A stretch of 64,000 bases of DNA, from assembly GCF_900129155.1 (NCBI RefSeq), contig NZ_FQVF01000002.1:62001-126000 (forward strand). The letters run 5' to 3'. The translations under genes and the position numbers were made by a program. The notes under the pieces were generated by a model, which made no database searches, was not told the origin of the DNA, and saw nothing but the letters and a program-made list of their open reading frames with translations. Below are positions 15,823 through 23,036 of this stretch, piece after piece. The first letter of the stretch is position 1, and each line of letters opens with the position of its first letter. The stretch is from Marinomonas polaris DSM 16579 (GTDB lineage Bacteria > Pseudomonadota > Gammaproteobacteria > Pseudomonadales > Marinomonadaceae).

Positions 15823-16315
15823 TGTGATAAAAACATTAGATAAAGTGATCGGCTTTAAAACGGCACAGGCTCATTGTGACATCCCGTGTAAAATTTATGA
15901 TCCTTCTACCGCTCAACTAGCGGCGCTGAGCTGTGTTCGCCTTATGGACTTGATTAAAGAAGTAGAGGAAAAAGAGTCATTAGGTGTAACTGATTTTGCT
16001 CAGATCTCTCGTTTGGTTAGCGAAAAAGAGTCAGCTTGTACGGAAGTGAAAGAAGCTGTTCGGATTATTTGGGGTGATTATTTTAAAGTGCCGCAATTTG
16101 AGCAAGTTCCTAATGTCCATGATTTAGTTCATTCCATCATGTTGCAAGCTTCAAAGTGCAAACAGGGAATTGATCGTGCAGAAGGGGAGAAGTTGGTTAC
16201 TTTAGTGAATAACTTTGCAGAAGCCTTTTGGTTTACGAAAGATGTTCTAACTTATCGAGCACCTTGTCCTTATCCGCCTATGTTAGATGTGGTTTATCCA
16301 GATCTAAAAAATTAA
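15812..16315 (+). CDS. sodN: Nickel superoxide dismutase precursor
   Basis: Ni-SOD disproportionates superoxide to oxygen and hydrogen peroxide using nickel held by an N-terminal hook. The precursor has 167 residues. A 20-residue leader ending KTAQA is followed by HCDIPCKIYD, in which mature His1, Cys2 and Cys6 are the nickel ligands; the usual hook is HCDLPCGVYDP. The mature protein (about 147 residues) is a four-helix bundle, as in marine bacterial and cyanobacterial forms, a little longer than in Streptomyces. The start is one of two adjacent ATGs (15812 or 15815) behind GAGAGGAG. sodX, its maturation protease, follows after 54 bp. Transcription probably begins at the Fur-like box at 15072. 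Confidence 0.93.
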   Translation: MMHSVIKTLDKVIGFKTAQAHCDIPCKIYDPSTAQLAALSCVRLMDLIKEVEEKESLGVTDFAQISRLVSEKESACTEVKEAVRIIWGDYFKVPQFEQVPNVHDLVHSIMLQASKCKQGIDRAEGEKLVTLVNNFAEAFWFTKDVLTYRAPCPYPPMLDVVYPDLKN

Positions 16316-16369
16316 AAGCCGTGTTTCAAAAAAATTAATTTAGTAAAGAGATTGCATAAAGGAGTGGTC

Positions 16370-16654
16370 ATGCTTCATTTAATTAAGGTGCAAGGCGAAA
16401 GTATGGCTCCATTTTTAAATGATGGGGACTTTGTGTTTACCAGCCGTTGGCATAAAAAACTCAAAATAGGCCATCTTGTCGTAGTTGATCATGCTTTGTA
16501 CGGATTTATTATCAAAAAAGTATTGCACATTGCCCCAGATGGTCAGCTTTGGTTGGGGGGGGAAAGTAATAAAAGTCTGCAGTCCGAACGAATTGGGTGG
16601 GTGTCTCCAAGGCGTGTTGTGGGAAAAGTCATTCACCGAATTTGTGCTACATAA
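16370..16654 (+). CDS. sodX: Nickel-type superoxide dismutase maturation protease
   Basis: SodX is a small S26-family (signal peptidase I-like) protease that removes the Ni-SOD leader so that the N-terminal His can bind nickel. This 94-residue protein has the catalytic Ser in VQGESMAPFL (around residue 10) and the general-base Lys in GFIIKKVLHI (around 46-47), with GGESNKSLQSERIGWV near the C-terminus as in the LexA/signal peptidase fold. No membrane anchor is visible, consistent with cytoplasmic processing. The ATG at 16370 is chosen because AAGGAG sits five bases before it; a TTG at 16352 would include that site. It is the fourth gene of the sodN operon. Confidence 0.9.
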   Translation: MLHLIKVQGESMAPFLNDGDFVFTSRWHKKLKIGHLVVVDHALYGFIIKKVLHIAPDGQLWLGGESNKSLQSERIGWVSPRRVVGKVIHRICAT

Positions 16655-16792
16655 TTGGGTGTACATAAAATAAGACACTTTTAAAAAACTAGCTAAAAAT
16701 TGCTTTCTGCTTTGATATTGGTCTTAGGCCTGTTTTTCTCTAAAATCCACGCCCCTGTAATACCAATAATTGATTTATCCAAAGAGAAATTC

Positions 16793-17413
16793 ATGTCGAC
16801 AGCAGAACTACCAAAAATGAAAAAACATACTCGTCTTGAGGATGTTCAAGCAGTAATTCTTGGCACCTTGATAATTGCATTGGGTGTGAACCTTTTTACT
16901 CATGCAGGTTTGTTAACGGGTGGTTCTGCTGGATTAGCTTTTTTGATGAAGTATTCAACTCCTTTGACTTTTGGTCAGGCATTTTTCTTGATCAACCTTC
17001 CTTTCTATATTTTGGCGATTCTGCATTTTGGTTGGGAATTCACCATCAAAACTTTCCTTTCAGTATTTTGTTTGTCGGTTTTTGCTGATATCACGCCTAT
17101 GCTGGTTACCTTCGATAAGGTTAATCCATTTTATGCCAGTATTGCGGGTGGTTTTTTGATGGGGGTGGGCTTTTTAATGCTATTCCGCCACAACGCTAGC
17201 TTAGGTGGTATGAATATTTTGGCACGTTATTTAGCTGAAAAATATGGTATTTCCATGGGAAAATTCCAGATGGCTGTTGATTGTATGATTGTGCTGTTGT
17301 CTGTTTTTGTGGTGGATTACACCTTAATCATTATCTCGTTTGTCGGTGCCATTGCTTTAAATATGATTATTGCGGTAAACCATAAACCAGGGCGTTACAT
17401 GGGGAATGTTTAA
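16793..17413 (+). CDS. YitT family membrane protein
   Basis: This is a multi-pass inner membrane protein of the YitT/DUF161 family, of unknown transport function. From ATG 16793 it has 206 residues with five or six hydrophobic segments and family patterns GLLTGGSAGLAFL (around 40-52) and FRHNASLGGMNILARYL (around 130-146). An upstream in-frame start at 16700 would add an extra hydrophobic segment, but it has no ribosome binding site, whereas AAAGAG precedes 16793. It lies 138 bp after sodX on the same strand with no clear terminator between, so read-through is possible. Short YitT forms lacking the DUF2179 domain are common in this group. Confidence 0.8.
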   Translation: MSTAELPKMKKHTRLEDVQAVILGTLIIALGVNLFTHAGLLTGGSAGLAFLMKYSTPLTFGQAFFLINLPFYILAILHFGWEFTIKTFLSVFCLSVFADITPMLVTFDKVNPFYASIAGGFLMGVGFLMLFRHNASLGGMNILARYLAEKYGISMGKFQMAVDCMIVLLSVFVVDYTLIIISFVGAIALNMIIAVNHKPGRYMGNV

Positions 17414-17566
17414 GTAGCATCATAAATACCTATTTAAGAGCAATTTATATTTTAGTGGCATAGTGTAGTGGTCAAGTAAAACTGGCCATCGCTTTGTAAG
17501 GTGCTATTTGGCTTCTTTCCTCAAAGAGTCGGTAGTGTATTAATGCTATTGTTGACTGTGTCTTTT

Positions 17567-18622
17567 TCAAGGACGTTTACCGTAGAAGGCATTACTTAGT
17601 AGATTATGTATAGCCTTTGCTTCTATAGGTCGAGGATTCCAATAAGGCGAGGCACAGGCTATTTCGACAGCTAAACTTATATCAGAAGCATTCATTCCTA
17701 TTTCTTTGAGAGACGTTGGAGCGCCATGTTGAGCTGCTAGATCGTAAAGACCTTGTGCTGCATTACTAACCCCTAATGCTTTGGCGACTCTTGCCATTAC
17801 TTCAGTTGTAGCGCTCTCATTGTAGGCAACTGCATGGGGAAGAATTACGGTGTGCGTTTCAGCATGAGGAAGGCTAAAACTGCCGCCTAGTGTATGACAA
17901 AGCTTATGATGAATAGACATACCTACTGCTCCGAGACACGTTCCGCAAGCCCACGCACCGAATAAAGCATCAGAGCGAGCCGCGCTATCTAGTGGGGAAT
18001 GGTAAATAATCGGAATTGCACGTGCCAAAGCTTCTATTCCTTGTTCGGCTAACATAGAGATAAAAGGATTGGCGTCTTTAGAGTAAAGGGCTTCGATAGC
18101 ATGAGCTATCGCATTCATTGCTGATGTGATTGTTATAGGTACCGGTAGCGTTTTAGTTAACTCTACATCATAGATAATGACTTCAGGTAATACCTTAAGG
18201 GTACGCTGAGTTGTTTTCACTCCATTCTCAGTTTGACCAATGATTGGAGTCGCTTCAGAACCTGCGTAGGTAGTTGGAATAACTATTTGTGGTAGGTTCG
18301 TATTAAGAGCTATTGCCTTTGCTAAACCTATAGTGGAACCGCCCCCGATGGCAATTATACAATCAGCTTTAGTTTCCATTACTATTTTCAGTGCGTCATT
18401 TGTTACTGTGATAGGAGTGTGCATCACTGCACCATTAAAGCAACCAACGGAAAATTCTCCTAGTAGATTAGAAACTTGACTGGCTGCCTTATGTTGGCCT
18501 GCTGTAGATAAGACTAGTCCGCGATTTTTTCCTAGCAGTCTTAGTTCGTCTTTAATTTGATATAAAGTATTGGAGCCAAAAATCACGCGTGAGGGAAGAG
18601 CGTTGTAAACAAAAGGTTTCAT
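17567..18622 (-). CDS. Maleylacetate reductase (iron-containing alcohol dehydrogenase family)
   Basis: Maleylacetate reductases reduce maleylacetate to 3-oxoadipate with NAD(P)H, in degradation of hydroxyquinol, resorcinol or chlorocatechols. The 351-residue length is standard. Nucleotide-binding GGGSTIGLAKAIAL (around 94-107), the IPTTYAGSEATPI stretch (around 115-127) and SAMNAIAHAIEALYS (around 166-180) are characteristic of this branch rather than of ordinary alcohol dehydrogenases. The metal-binding His positions appear altered, which is normal here. No ring-cleavage or transferase genes accompany it, so the upstream pathway is elsewhere or lost. Base composition resembles its neighbour transporter more than the cob genes. 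The family call is firm, the substrate less so. Confidence 0.85.
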   Translation of the reverse strand: MKPFVYNALPSRVIFGSNTLYQIKDELRLLGKNRGLVLSTAGQHKAASQVSNLLGEFSVGCFNGAVMHTPITVTNDALKIVMETKADCIIAIGGGSTIGLAKAIALNTNLPQIVIPTTYAGSEATPIIGQTENGVKTTQRTLKVLPEVIIYDVELTKTLPVPITITSAMNAIAHAIEALYSKDANPFISMLAEQGIEALARAIPIIYHSPLDSAARSDALFGAWACGTCLGAVGMSIHHKLCHTLGGSFSLPHAETHTVILPHAVAYNESATTEVMARVAKALGVSNAAQGLYDLAAQHGAPTSLKEIGMNASDISLAVEIACASPYWNPRPIEAKAIHNLLSNAFYGKRP

Positions 18623-18647
18623 GAATTATATATCTCTATATAGTTGA

Positions 18648-18800
18648 AATAAGTCGGGAGAGACTGCTCTTATTGCTCTGAATCTAATGCTTGGTTTTCT
18701 AGTCTATCTATTTGGTGCATTGGCTCTGATATGGAAAGAGTTTGAAGGTTCAACCGATAAGGACTTGATTGAAACCGTAACGGGTGCCAAAAGTATTTAA
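18648..18800 (+). pseudogene. Possible C-terminal remnant of a membrane protein
   Basis: An open stretch on the plus strand encodes a hydrophobic helix (LMLGFLVYLFGALALIW) followed by a charged end, KEFEGSTDKDLIETV, stopping at TAA 18798. It has the look of the end of a transporter but no start region; an internal ATG would give only about 37 residues and has no ribosome binding site. It fills the 258-bp gap between the transporter and the maleylacetate reductase, on the opposite strand to both. It may be a gene scar or chance. Confidence 0.3.
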
Positions 18801-18809
18801 TGAATAAAT

Positions 18810-18868
18810 AAAAAAGTGCCTATTTATGAAGTGACTGAAGTGACCTCATAAAGTTAGACACTTTTTTA
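18810..18868. terminator. Bidirectional terminator-like hairpin after the fatty acid transporter
   Basis: AAAAAGTG with TTTATGA pairs with TCATAAA and CACTTTTTT, giving an interrupted long hairpin flanked by A-run and T-run. It lies just beyond the transporter stop codon at 18881. Confidence 0.6.
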
Positions 18869-18880
18869 TCAAGAAAATAC

Positions 18881-20185
18881 TTACATCAGTAGCATAAAGG
18901 TTCCAGCAATCGCAATACCGGAAATCCCTAACCAAATGACTAAATACCCCATGATGTCACGTGCAGAAAGCCCTGCTACGCCTAATAATGGTAACGCCCA
19001 AAATGGTTGAATTTGATTTGTCCAACCGTCTCCCCAAGTAAAAGCCATAATGGTTAGGGCCGGATCCGCTCCCAACTCATAGGCTGCTTGCATCATAATT
19101 GGACCTTGAATCGCCCATTGACCACCACCAGATGGAATAAAGAAATTCACAATACCTGCGCATAAGAAGGTAAGTACTGGAAATGTCTTGACCGTTGCTA
19201 CCGATATAATGGCATTGGAAAAAATGGTGACTAATCCAGCTTTGGTCATCATACCTGCTATGCCGGCATAAAGCGGGAACTGGACAATGATACCTCGCCC
19301 AGCTTTTACTGCTAACTCAGCAGCGTGAAGATAAGATACGGAGTTTCTATGAAGTATTAATCCTAGCGCCAGAAAGATTAAAATCATGCTATTTAGATCA
19401 AGACTAAAGCTGCCGTTGATGATTTTAGCGATTAAATAACTTGCGGCTAATAATCCTAAAAACAAAGTGGGTAGTCGGCTGTGCTCGATCCAGTCAGAAA
19501 AGCACATTTTTCCCTCAAATGCTTTTACTTCAATATCGTCATCTTCCTTATCGTCTAGCAAAATGATTTCTTTTGGTTGCTTTTGTAGCATAAAAAAGGC
19601 AATCAATAAGACCAAAAGGACGATGGTTAGCGCTATATTCCAGCTTGAATATAGTGTTTGTGATACAGGTACAATCCCGATTGATTTCTCCATAAAGTGG
19701 CCAGGAGTTGCAATAACCAAAGGGATGGAAGAAGAAGGGCCACGTACTAACTCGCCGCCATAAGCTGCGGCGACAATGAGAGGGAAATGTACTTTTACAC
19801 TACGCCCCATTGCTCTTGCTAAAATGGCGCCCGCCACCATACCAAAGCCCCAGTTTAGGTAATAGCAAACGAAGCTAACTAAGATGGTAAGGGCTAACGC
19901 TTGTTTGGGCGTGCTGGCCTGTTTTGCCAAAGCATTGAGTGCATTTTTTACAATTGGTGTCATTGCTAGAACATAGCCAGTCAATAAGACTAGGACCATT
20001 TGCATCCCGAAGGTAAATAATTTGGAAAATCCATCTCCCCAATAACCAACCATAGCCATGGGGCTTTGGCCAGCAATAGCAATGCCTAATACGAAGGTGA
20101 TGGCTGTGAGTATAACAGCGAGTACAAAAGCACTCGGCAAGTATCGCTGCACAATACGCACGGAAAAATTGGTTATTGCTTCCAT
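18881..20185 (-). CDS. atoE: Short-chain fatty acid transporter (AtoE family)
   Basis: This 434-residue, 11-13 helix membrane protein belongs to the AtoE short-chain fatty acid transporter family, which brings in substrates such as acetoacetate or butyrate. Family stretches visible are QRYLPSAFVLAVILT (around 13-27), YLNWGFGMVAGAILAR (around 109-124), YGGELVRGPSSSIPL (around 141-155) and FIPSGGGQWAIQGPI (around 346-360), followed by GDGWTNQIQPFWALPL. The usual partners, a CoA transferase or thiolase, are absent; the nearest same-strand gene is the maleylacetate reductase beyond a terminator. A TTCG-N5-CGAA operator-like element about 65 bp upstream suggests control by an IclR-type regulator. 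The exact substrate is uncertain. Confidence 0.85.
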   Translation of the reverse strand: MEAITNFSVRIVQRYLPSAFVLAVILTAITFVLGIAIAGQSPMAMVGYWGDGFSKLFTFGMQMVLVLLTGYVLAMTPIVKNALNALAKQASTPKQALALTILVSFVCYYLNWGFGMVAGAILARAMGRSVKVHFPLIVAAAYGGELVRGPSSSIPLVIATPGHFMEKSIGIVPVSQTLYSSWNIALTIVLLVLLIAFFMLQKQPKEIILLDDKEDDDIEVKAFEGKMCFSDWIEHSRLPTLFLGLLAASYLIAKIINGSFSLDLNSMILIFLALGLILHRNSVSYLHAAELAVKAGRGIIVQFPLYAGIAGMMTKAGLVTIFSNAIISVATVKTFPVLTFLCAGIVNFFIPSGGGQWAIQGPIMMQAAYELGADPALTIMAFTWGDGWTNQIQPFWALPLLGVAGLSARDIMGYLVIWLGISGIAIAGTFMLLM

Positions 20186-20247
20186 AATATTATTCTCTTT
20201 TTATTAGATGGTTATGTATCAATAAAAGTGATGGCTACAGTTATTTG

Positions 20248-20283
20248 TGTTCGCATTACGAATTTATCTTTGTTATGCGAACA
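20248..20283. promoter_or_regulatory. Nested palindromes upstream of the fatty acid transporter
   Basis: TGTTCGCAT (20248-20256) is the exact reverse complement of ATGCGAACA (20275-20283), with an 18-bp spacer. Overlapping the left arm is TTCG-CATTA-CGAA (20250-20262). TTCG/CGAA half-sites at this spacing are typical of IclR-family operators. The rest of the gene-free stretch 20186-20622 is AT-rich with no other structure I can support; the reading frame open from 20443 to 20622 probably is not translated. Confidence 0.5.
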
Positions 20284-20622
20284 AATTTAATCAATGTAAC
20301 GGTTTTGATCAAGGTTAAAAGCAAATTAATTTAAAATAACTTTTTGTTAGTAGCTCACTTCGGTTGTATTTCTTGTTTTTTTGTATGAAAGCGCCCTTGT
20401 TTTATGATGTCTTAAGGTAATAAAAATGATGAAGCTCAGCCTTTGAGCTTACTTTTTGCTTCACCGGTTGTTCTTAAGGGACTATCACAGTCGAAACTAA
20501 TAGTTAAAGTTCTGTATTTTTATCATTTTTGTGTCTTCTGGTTGCTTAACTCATGCTGGCGTTTCCTAACTGAGCCTCGCTCAGGTATTATTACGCCAAT
20601 CAAAAAGACAGAGGAAAAGAGT

Positions 20623-21153
20623 TTGGAATTACTCAAAGTAGACAACCTTAACCCCTACCTAGATGATCTTGTCGAATTGTTATGCGATGCCGTCGATTCA
20701 GGTGCGCCAATTGGTTTTTTACCGCCAATGAGTGAATCTGAAGCGAAAGCTTATTGGTTGTCTATTAACGATGATTTGCAAGCCAACTCCCGCCAAGTTT
20801 TATTGATCCGTGAAGACGATAAAGTAGTTGGCAGTGTGCAAATTGCCATGTCACCGAAAGCCAATGCATTACATCGTTGTGATGTGGAAAAGCTAATGGT
20901 TCATACTCAAGCGAGAGAACATGGCTTGGGCGGTATGCTGATGCAAGGTGTTGAGCGCGTTGCGGCATCGATGCAACGACAGCTACTAATGCTTGAAGTT
21001 AGAAGCGATGACATCGCTCACGACATGTATGTCAATATGGGCTATATTCCGTTTGGTGAAGTGCCTGGTTACTCTCGTAGTGCGAACGGCATGTTGCATA
21101 ACGCGACGTTTTTCTACAAAGAAATTGAAACAACCCACGAAGTATTCTCTTAA
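20623..21153 (+). CDS. GNAT family N-acetyltransferase
   Basis: This GNAT protein transfers an acetyl group from acetyl-CoA to an unknown acceptor. The start is taken as TTG 20623, behind GAGGAAAAGAG; an ATG-like start at 20443 would add 60 residues with no family match. From there it has 176 residues. The acetyl-CoA binding motif A appears as VEKLMVHTQAREHGLGGMLM (around 86-105), followed by LMLEVRSDD and MYVNMGYIPFGEVPGY at the C-terminal strands. It resembles acetyltransferases active on amino sugars or antibiotics but nothing pins the substrate. It stands 30 bp before rsuA on the same strand. Confidence 0.8.
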   Translation: MELLKVDNLNPYLDDLVELLCDAVDSGAPIGFLPPMSESEAKAYWLSINDDLQANSRQVLLIREDDKVVGSVQIAMSPKANALHRCDVEKLMVHTQAREHGLGGMLMQGVERVAASMQRQLLMLEVRSDDIAHDMYVNMGYIPFGEVPGYSRSANGMLHNATFFYKEIETTHEVFS

Positions 21154-21183
21154 ATTTAATTAACAAAGCCATAGGCGATACCC

Positions 21184-21873
21184 TTGAGACTTGATTTTTA
21201 TTTATCCCACGTGACCGAGTTGGCACGTAAAGCTGCAAAAATTGCAGCATCAAAAGGCCGTGTAACTGTAAATGGTGAAGTGGTTAAAAAAGCCAATTAC
21301 ACCGTACAAGAGGGGGATCAGATTTGCCTTGATGATACCCTTTTGGCATGGCCATCTGAGGGATACTATTTACTGCATAAACCTGCGGGTTATGTGTGTG
21401 CTACTCAAGATCCAGACCACCCAACGGTTCTGGATCTTTTGCCTTCTCATCTAGGGCAAGAGTTAAAAATTGTTGGTCGTCTAGACAAAGACACTACTGG
21501 CTTATTGCTGCTAACCACAGACGGTCAATGGCTGCATCGAATTACCTCACCACGTAATGCTTGTAACAAACGCTATCGTATGATGTTGGCTGATCCAATT
21601 AGTGATGAAGATTTGAAACAATTAGAAGCAGGTGTGATGTTGAACGGAGAGTCACAACCAACATTACCTGCGGTAGCTGAGCGTATTAGCGATTGCGATA
21701 TTTACCTGACGATTCAAGAAGGTAAATATCATCAAGTAAAACGCATGTTGGCAGCAGTAGGCAATAAAGTTGAAGAGCTTCATCGCGATCAAATTGGTCC
21801 GTTGTCACTGGATGCCGACATACCGGCTGGCGAGTTCCGTGCGTTAACAGAAGATGAAGTGCTTTACTTTTAA
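21184..21873 (+). CDS. rsuA: 16S rRNA pseudouridine(516) synthase
   Basis: RsuA converts U516 of 16S rRNA to pseudouridine. The 229-residue protein (E. coli 231) starts at a TTG, fixed because MRLDFYLSH aligns with the family N-terminus. An S4 RNA-binding domain (1-58) with GRVTVNGEVVKKAN precedes the catalytic domain with LLHKPAGYVCATQDPDHPTV (around 64-83), GRLDKDTTGLLLLTTDGQW (catalytic Asp around 102), ITSPRNACNKRY and GKYHQVKRMLAAVGN. It is followed 25 bp later by a DUF2750 gene. Distinction from RluB/RluE/RluF rests on the DPDHPTV loop and length, and is confident. Confidence 0.92.
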   Translation: MRLDFYLSHVTELARKAAKIAASKGRVTVNGEVVKKANYTVQEGDQICLDDTLLAWPSEGYYLLHKPAGYVCATQDPDHPTVLDLLPSHLGQELKIVGRLDKDTTGLLLLTTDGQWLHRITSPRNACNKRYRMMLADPISDEDLKQLEAGVMLNGESQPTLPAVAERISDCDIYLTIQEGKYHQVKRMLAAVGNKVEELHRDQIGPLSLDADIPAGEFRALTEDEVLYF

Positions 21874-21898
21874 ACAAAGCTTTAAGAGAGATTGAAAA

Positions 21899-22267
21899 AT
21901 GAAAGAATTATCGATGGAAGAACGCGTTCAACTTTTAGTTGCGCCTGACAGCGAACGCTTAGCGTATTTTGTTGAGCAAGTAAAAGCCACAGAGCTAGTC
22001 TGGAGTTTGAGTAACGAAGAAGGTTTCGTCATGGTTGAAACTGACGATGGCGATTGTGTGATGGTTTGGCCAGATGCAGAATTTGCCAGCCAGTGGGCGA
22101 TTGAAGATTGGGATGACTGTGAGCCTGTGTCTGTTTCCCTTGAGACGTTCAAAACTGAATGGCTACCAAGCCTTGTGGCAGACAAGATTACTGTAGCCGT
22201 TTTTCCGAATATTGAAGACGAGGGTAAGCTATCGACAGCGGAAGAGTTGGCTGCGCTGTTGGCTTGA
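21899..22267 (+). CDS. DUF2750 domain-containing protein
   Basis: This is a small acidic cytoplasmic protein of 122 residues in the DUF2750 family, function unknown. The family pattern is seen in RLAYFVEQVKATELVWSL (around 20-37), then VMVETDDGDCVMVWPDAEFASQW and an ending that places LETFKTEWLPSL before a short acidic tail. It lacks signal and membrane segments. The ATG follows AGAGATTG. It is 25 bp after rsuA and probably shares its transcript, with a gap of 133 bp to the TetR gene. Confidence 0.8.
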   Translation: MKELSMEERVQLLVAPDSERLAYFVEQVKATELVWSLSNEEGFVMVETDDGDCVMVWPDAEFASQWAIEDWDDCEPVSVSLETFKTEWLPSLVADKITVAVFPNIEDEGKLSTAEELAALLA

Positions 22268-22400
22268 TCTTGGAAATAAGTATTTATAATTAGCCGCTTT
22301 CTTATTGGTTTTTCGTCATGAGGAGCGGTTTAGTTTTTATTAAAGTGTTATAGATATTTTTATAGTAACGGGACAATACAAATAAGGACTTAACTCCCCC

Positions 22401-23030
22401 ATGAGCAAACGTCAAAACCACCGTGAAGAAGTCTTTGTTAAAATATTAGAAGCCGCTGAAATTGAATTCGGCTTAAAAGGCTATAACGGTGCCAGCCTTC
22501 AGCATATAGCTGAACGCGCAGGTTTACCCAAGCCAAATATTATTTATTACTTTCAATCTAAAGCTAACTTGTACAAGCAAGTACTTGATCAGACCTTGAT
22601 GGGTTGGAATGATTTGTTTGATAAGGCGACTATCAACGATGATCCAGCCGTTGTATTGGACAGTTTTATCCGCGTTAAACTTAAGCAAAGCTTTGACAAA
22701 GGGGTTGCTTCTCGTTTGTTCGCTATGGAAGTGATTGGTGGAGCACTGCATATTGGCGACTACCTAAAAGAAGAGTTACAGCCATGGTTTAAATCTCGCG
22801 TAGCCTTGCTTCAATCTTGGATGGATGCAGGAAAAATGCGTCAATGCGACCCTGCTAGTGTCATCTACATGATTTGGGCAACCACTCAGCATTACGCAGA
22901 TTTTGAGGCGCAAGTGCTAGCCTTAAGCGGAATTGAATCCTTGGGAGATGAAGATTTACACCGTATCGGTGATACTGTGAGCGGTATTATTCTCGCAGGT
23001 TGTGGTTTAAGTCTGCCTAAAACGAATTAA
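22401..23030 (+). CDS. TetR/AcrR family transcriptional regulator (RutR-like)
   Basis: A 209-residue dimeric repressor or activator with an N-terminal helix-turn-helix (about 10-57): ILEAAEIEFGLKGYNGASLQ, then IAERAGLPKPNIIYYFQSK, the canonical TetR pattern. The C-terminal ligand domain, with GWNDLF, SRLFAMEVIGGALHIGDYL and MIWATTQHYADF, resembles the YcdC/RutR C-terminal family associated with pyrimidine or nitrogen metabolism genes. No rut genes are present here, so the target is unknown. It converges with the histidine kinase gene, their stops being only six bases apart. Confidence 0.85.
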   Translation: MSKRQNHREEVFVKILEAAEIEFGLKGYNGASLQHIAERAGLPKPNIIYYFQSKANLYKQVLDQTLMGWNDLFDKATINDDPAVVLDSFIRVKLKQSFDKGVASRLFAMEVIGGALHIGDYLKEELQPWFKSRVALLQSWMDAGKMRQCDPASVIYMIWATTQHYADFEAQVLALSGIESLGDEDLHRIGDTVSGIILAGCGLSLPKTN

Positions 23031-23036
23031 TATCTG

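Noticed and set aside
20443-20622. 60-residue N-terminal extension of the GNAT protein
   Set aside because: No family match and a good TTG with GAGG lies at 20623; the extension is hydrophobic and basic like untranslated AT-rich sequence.
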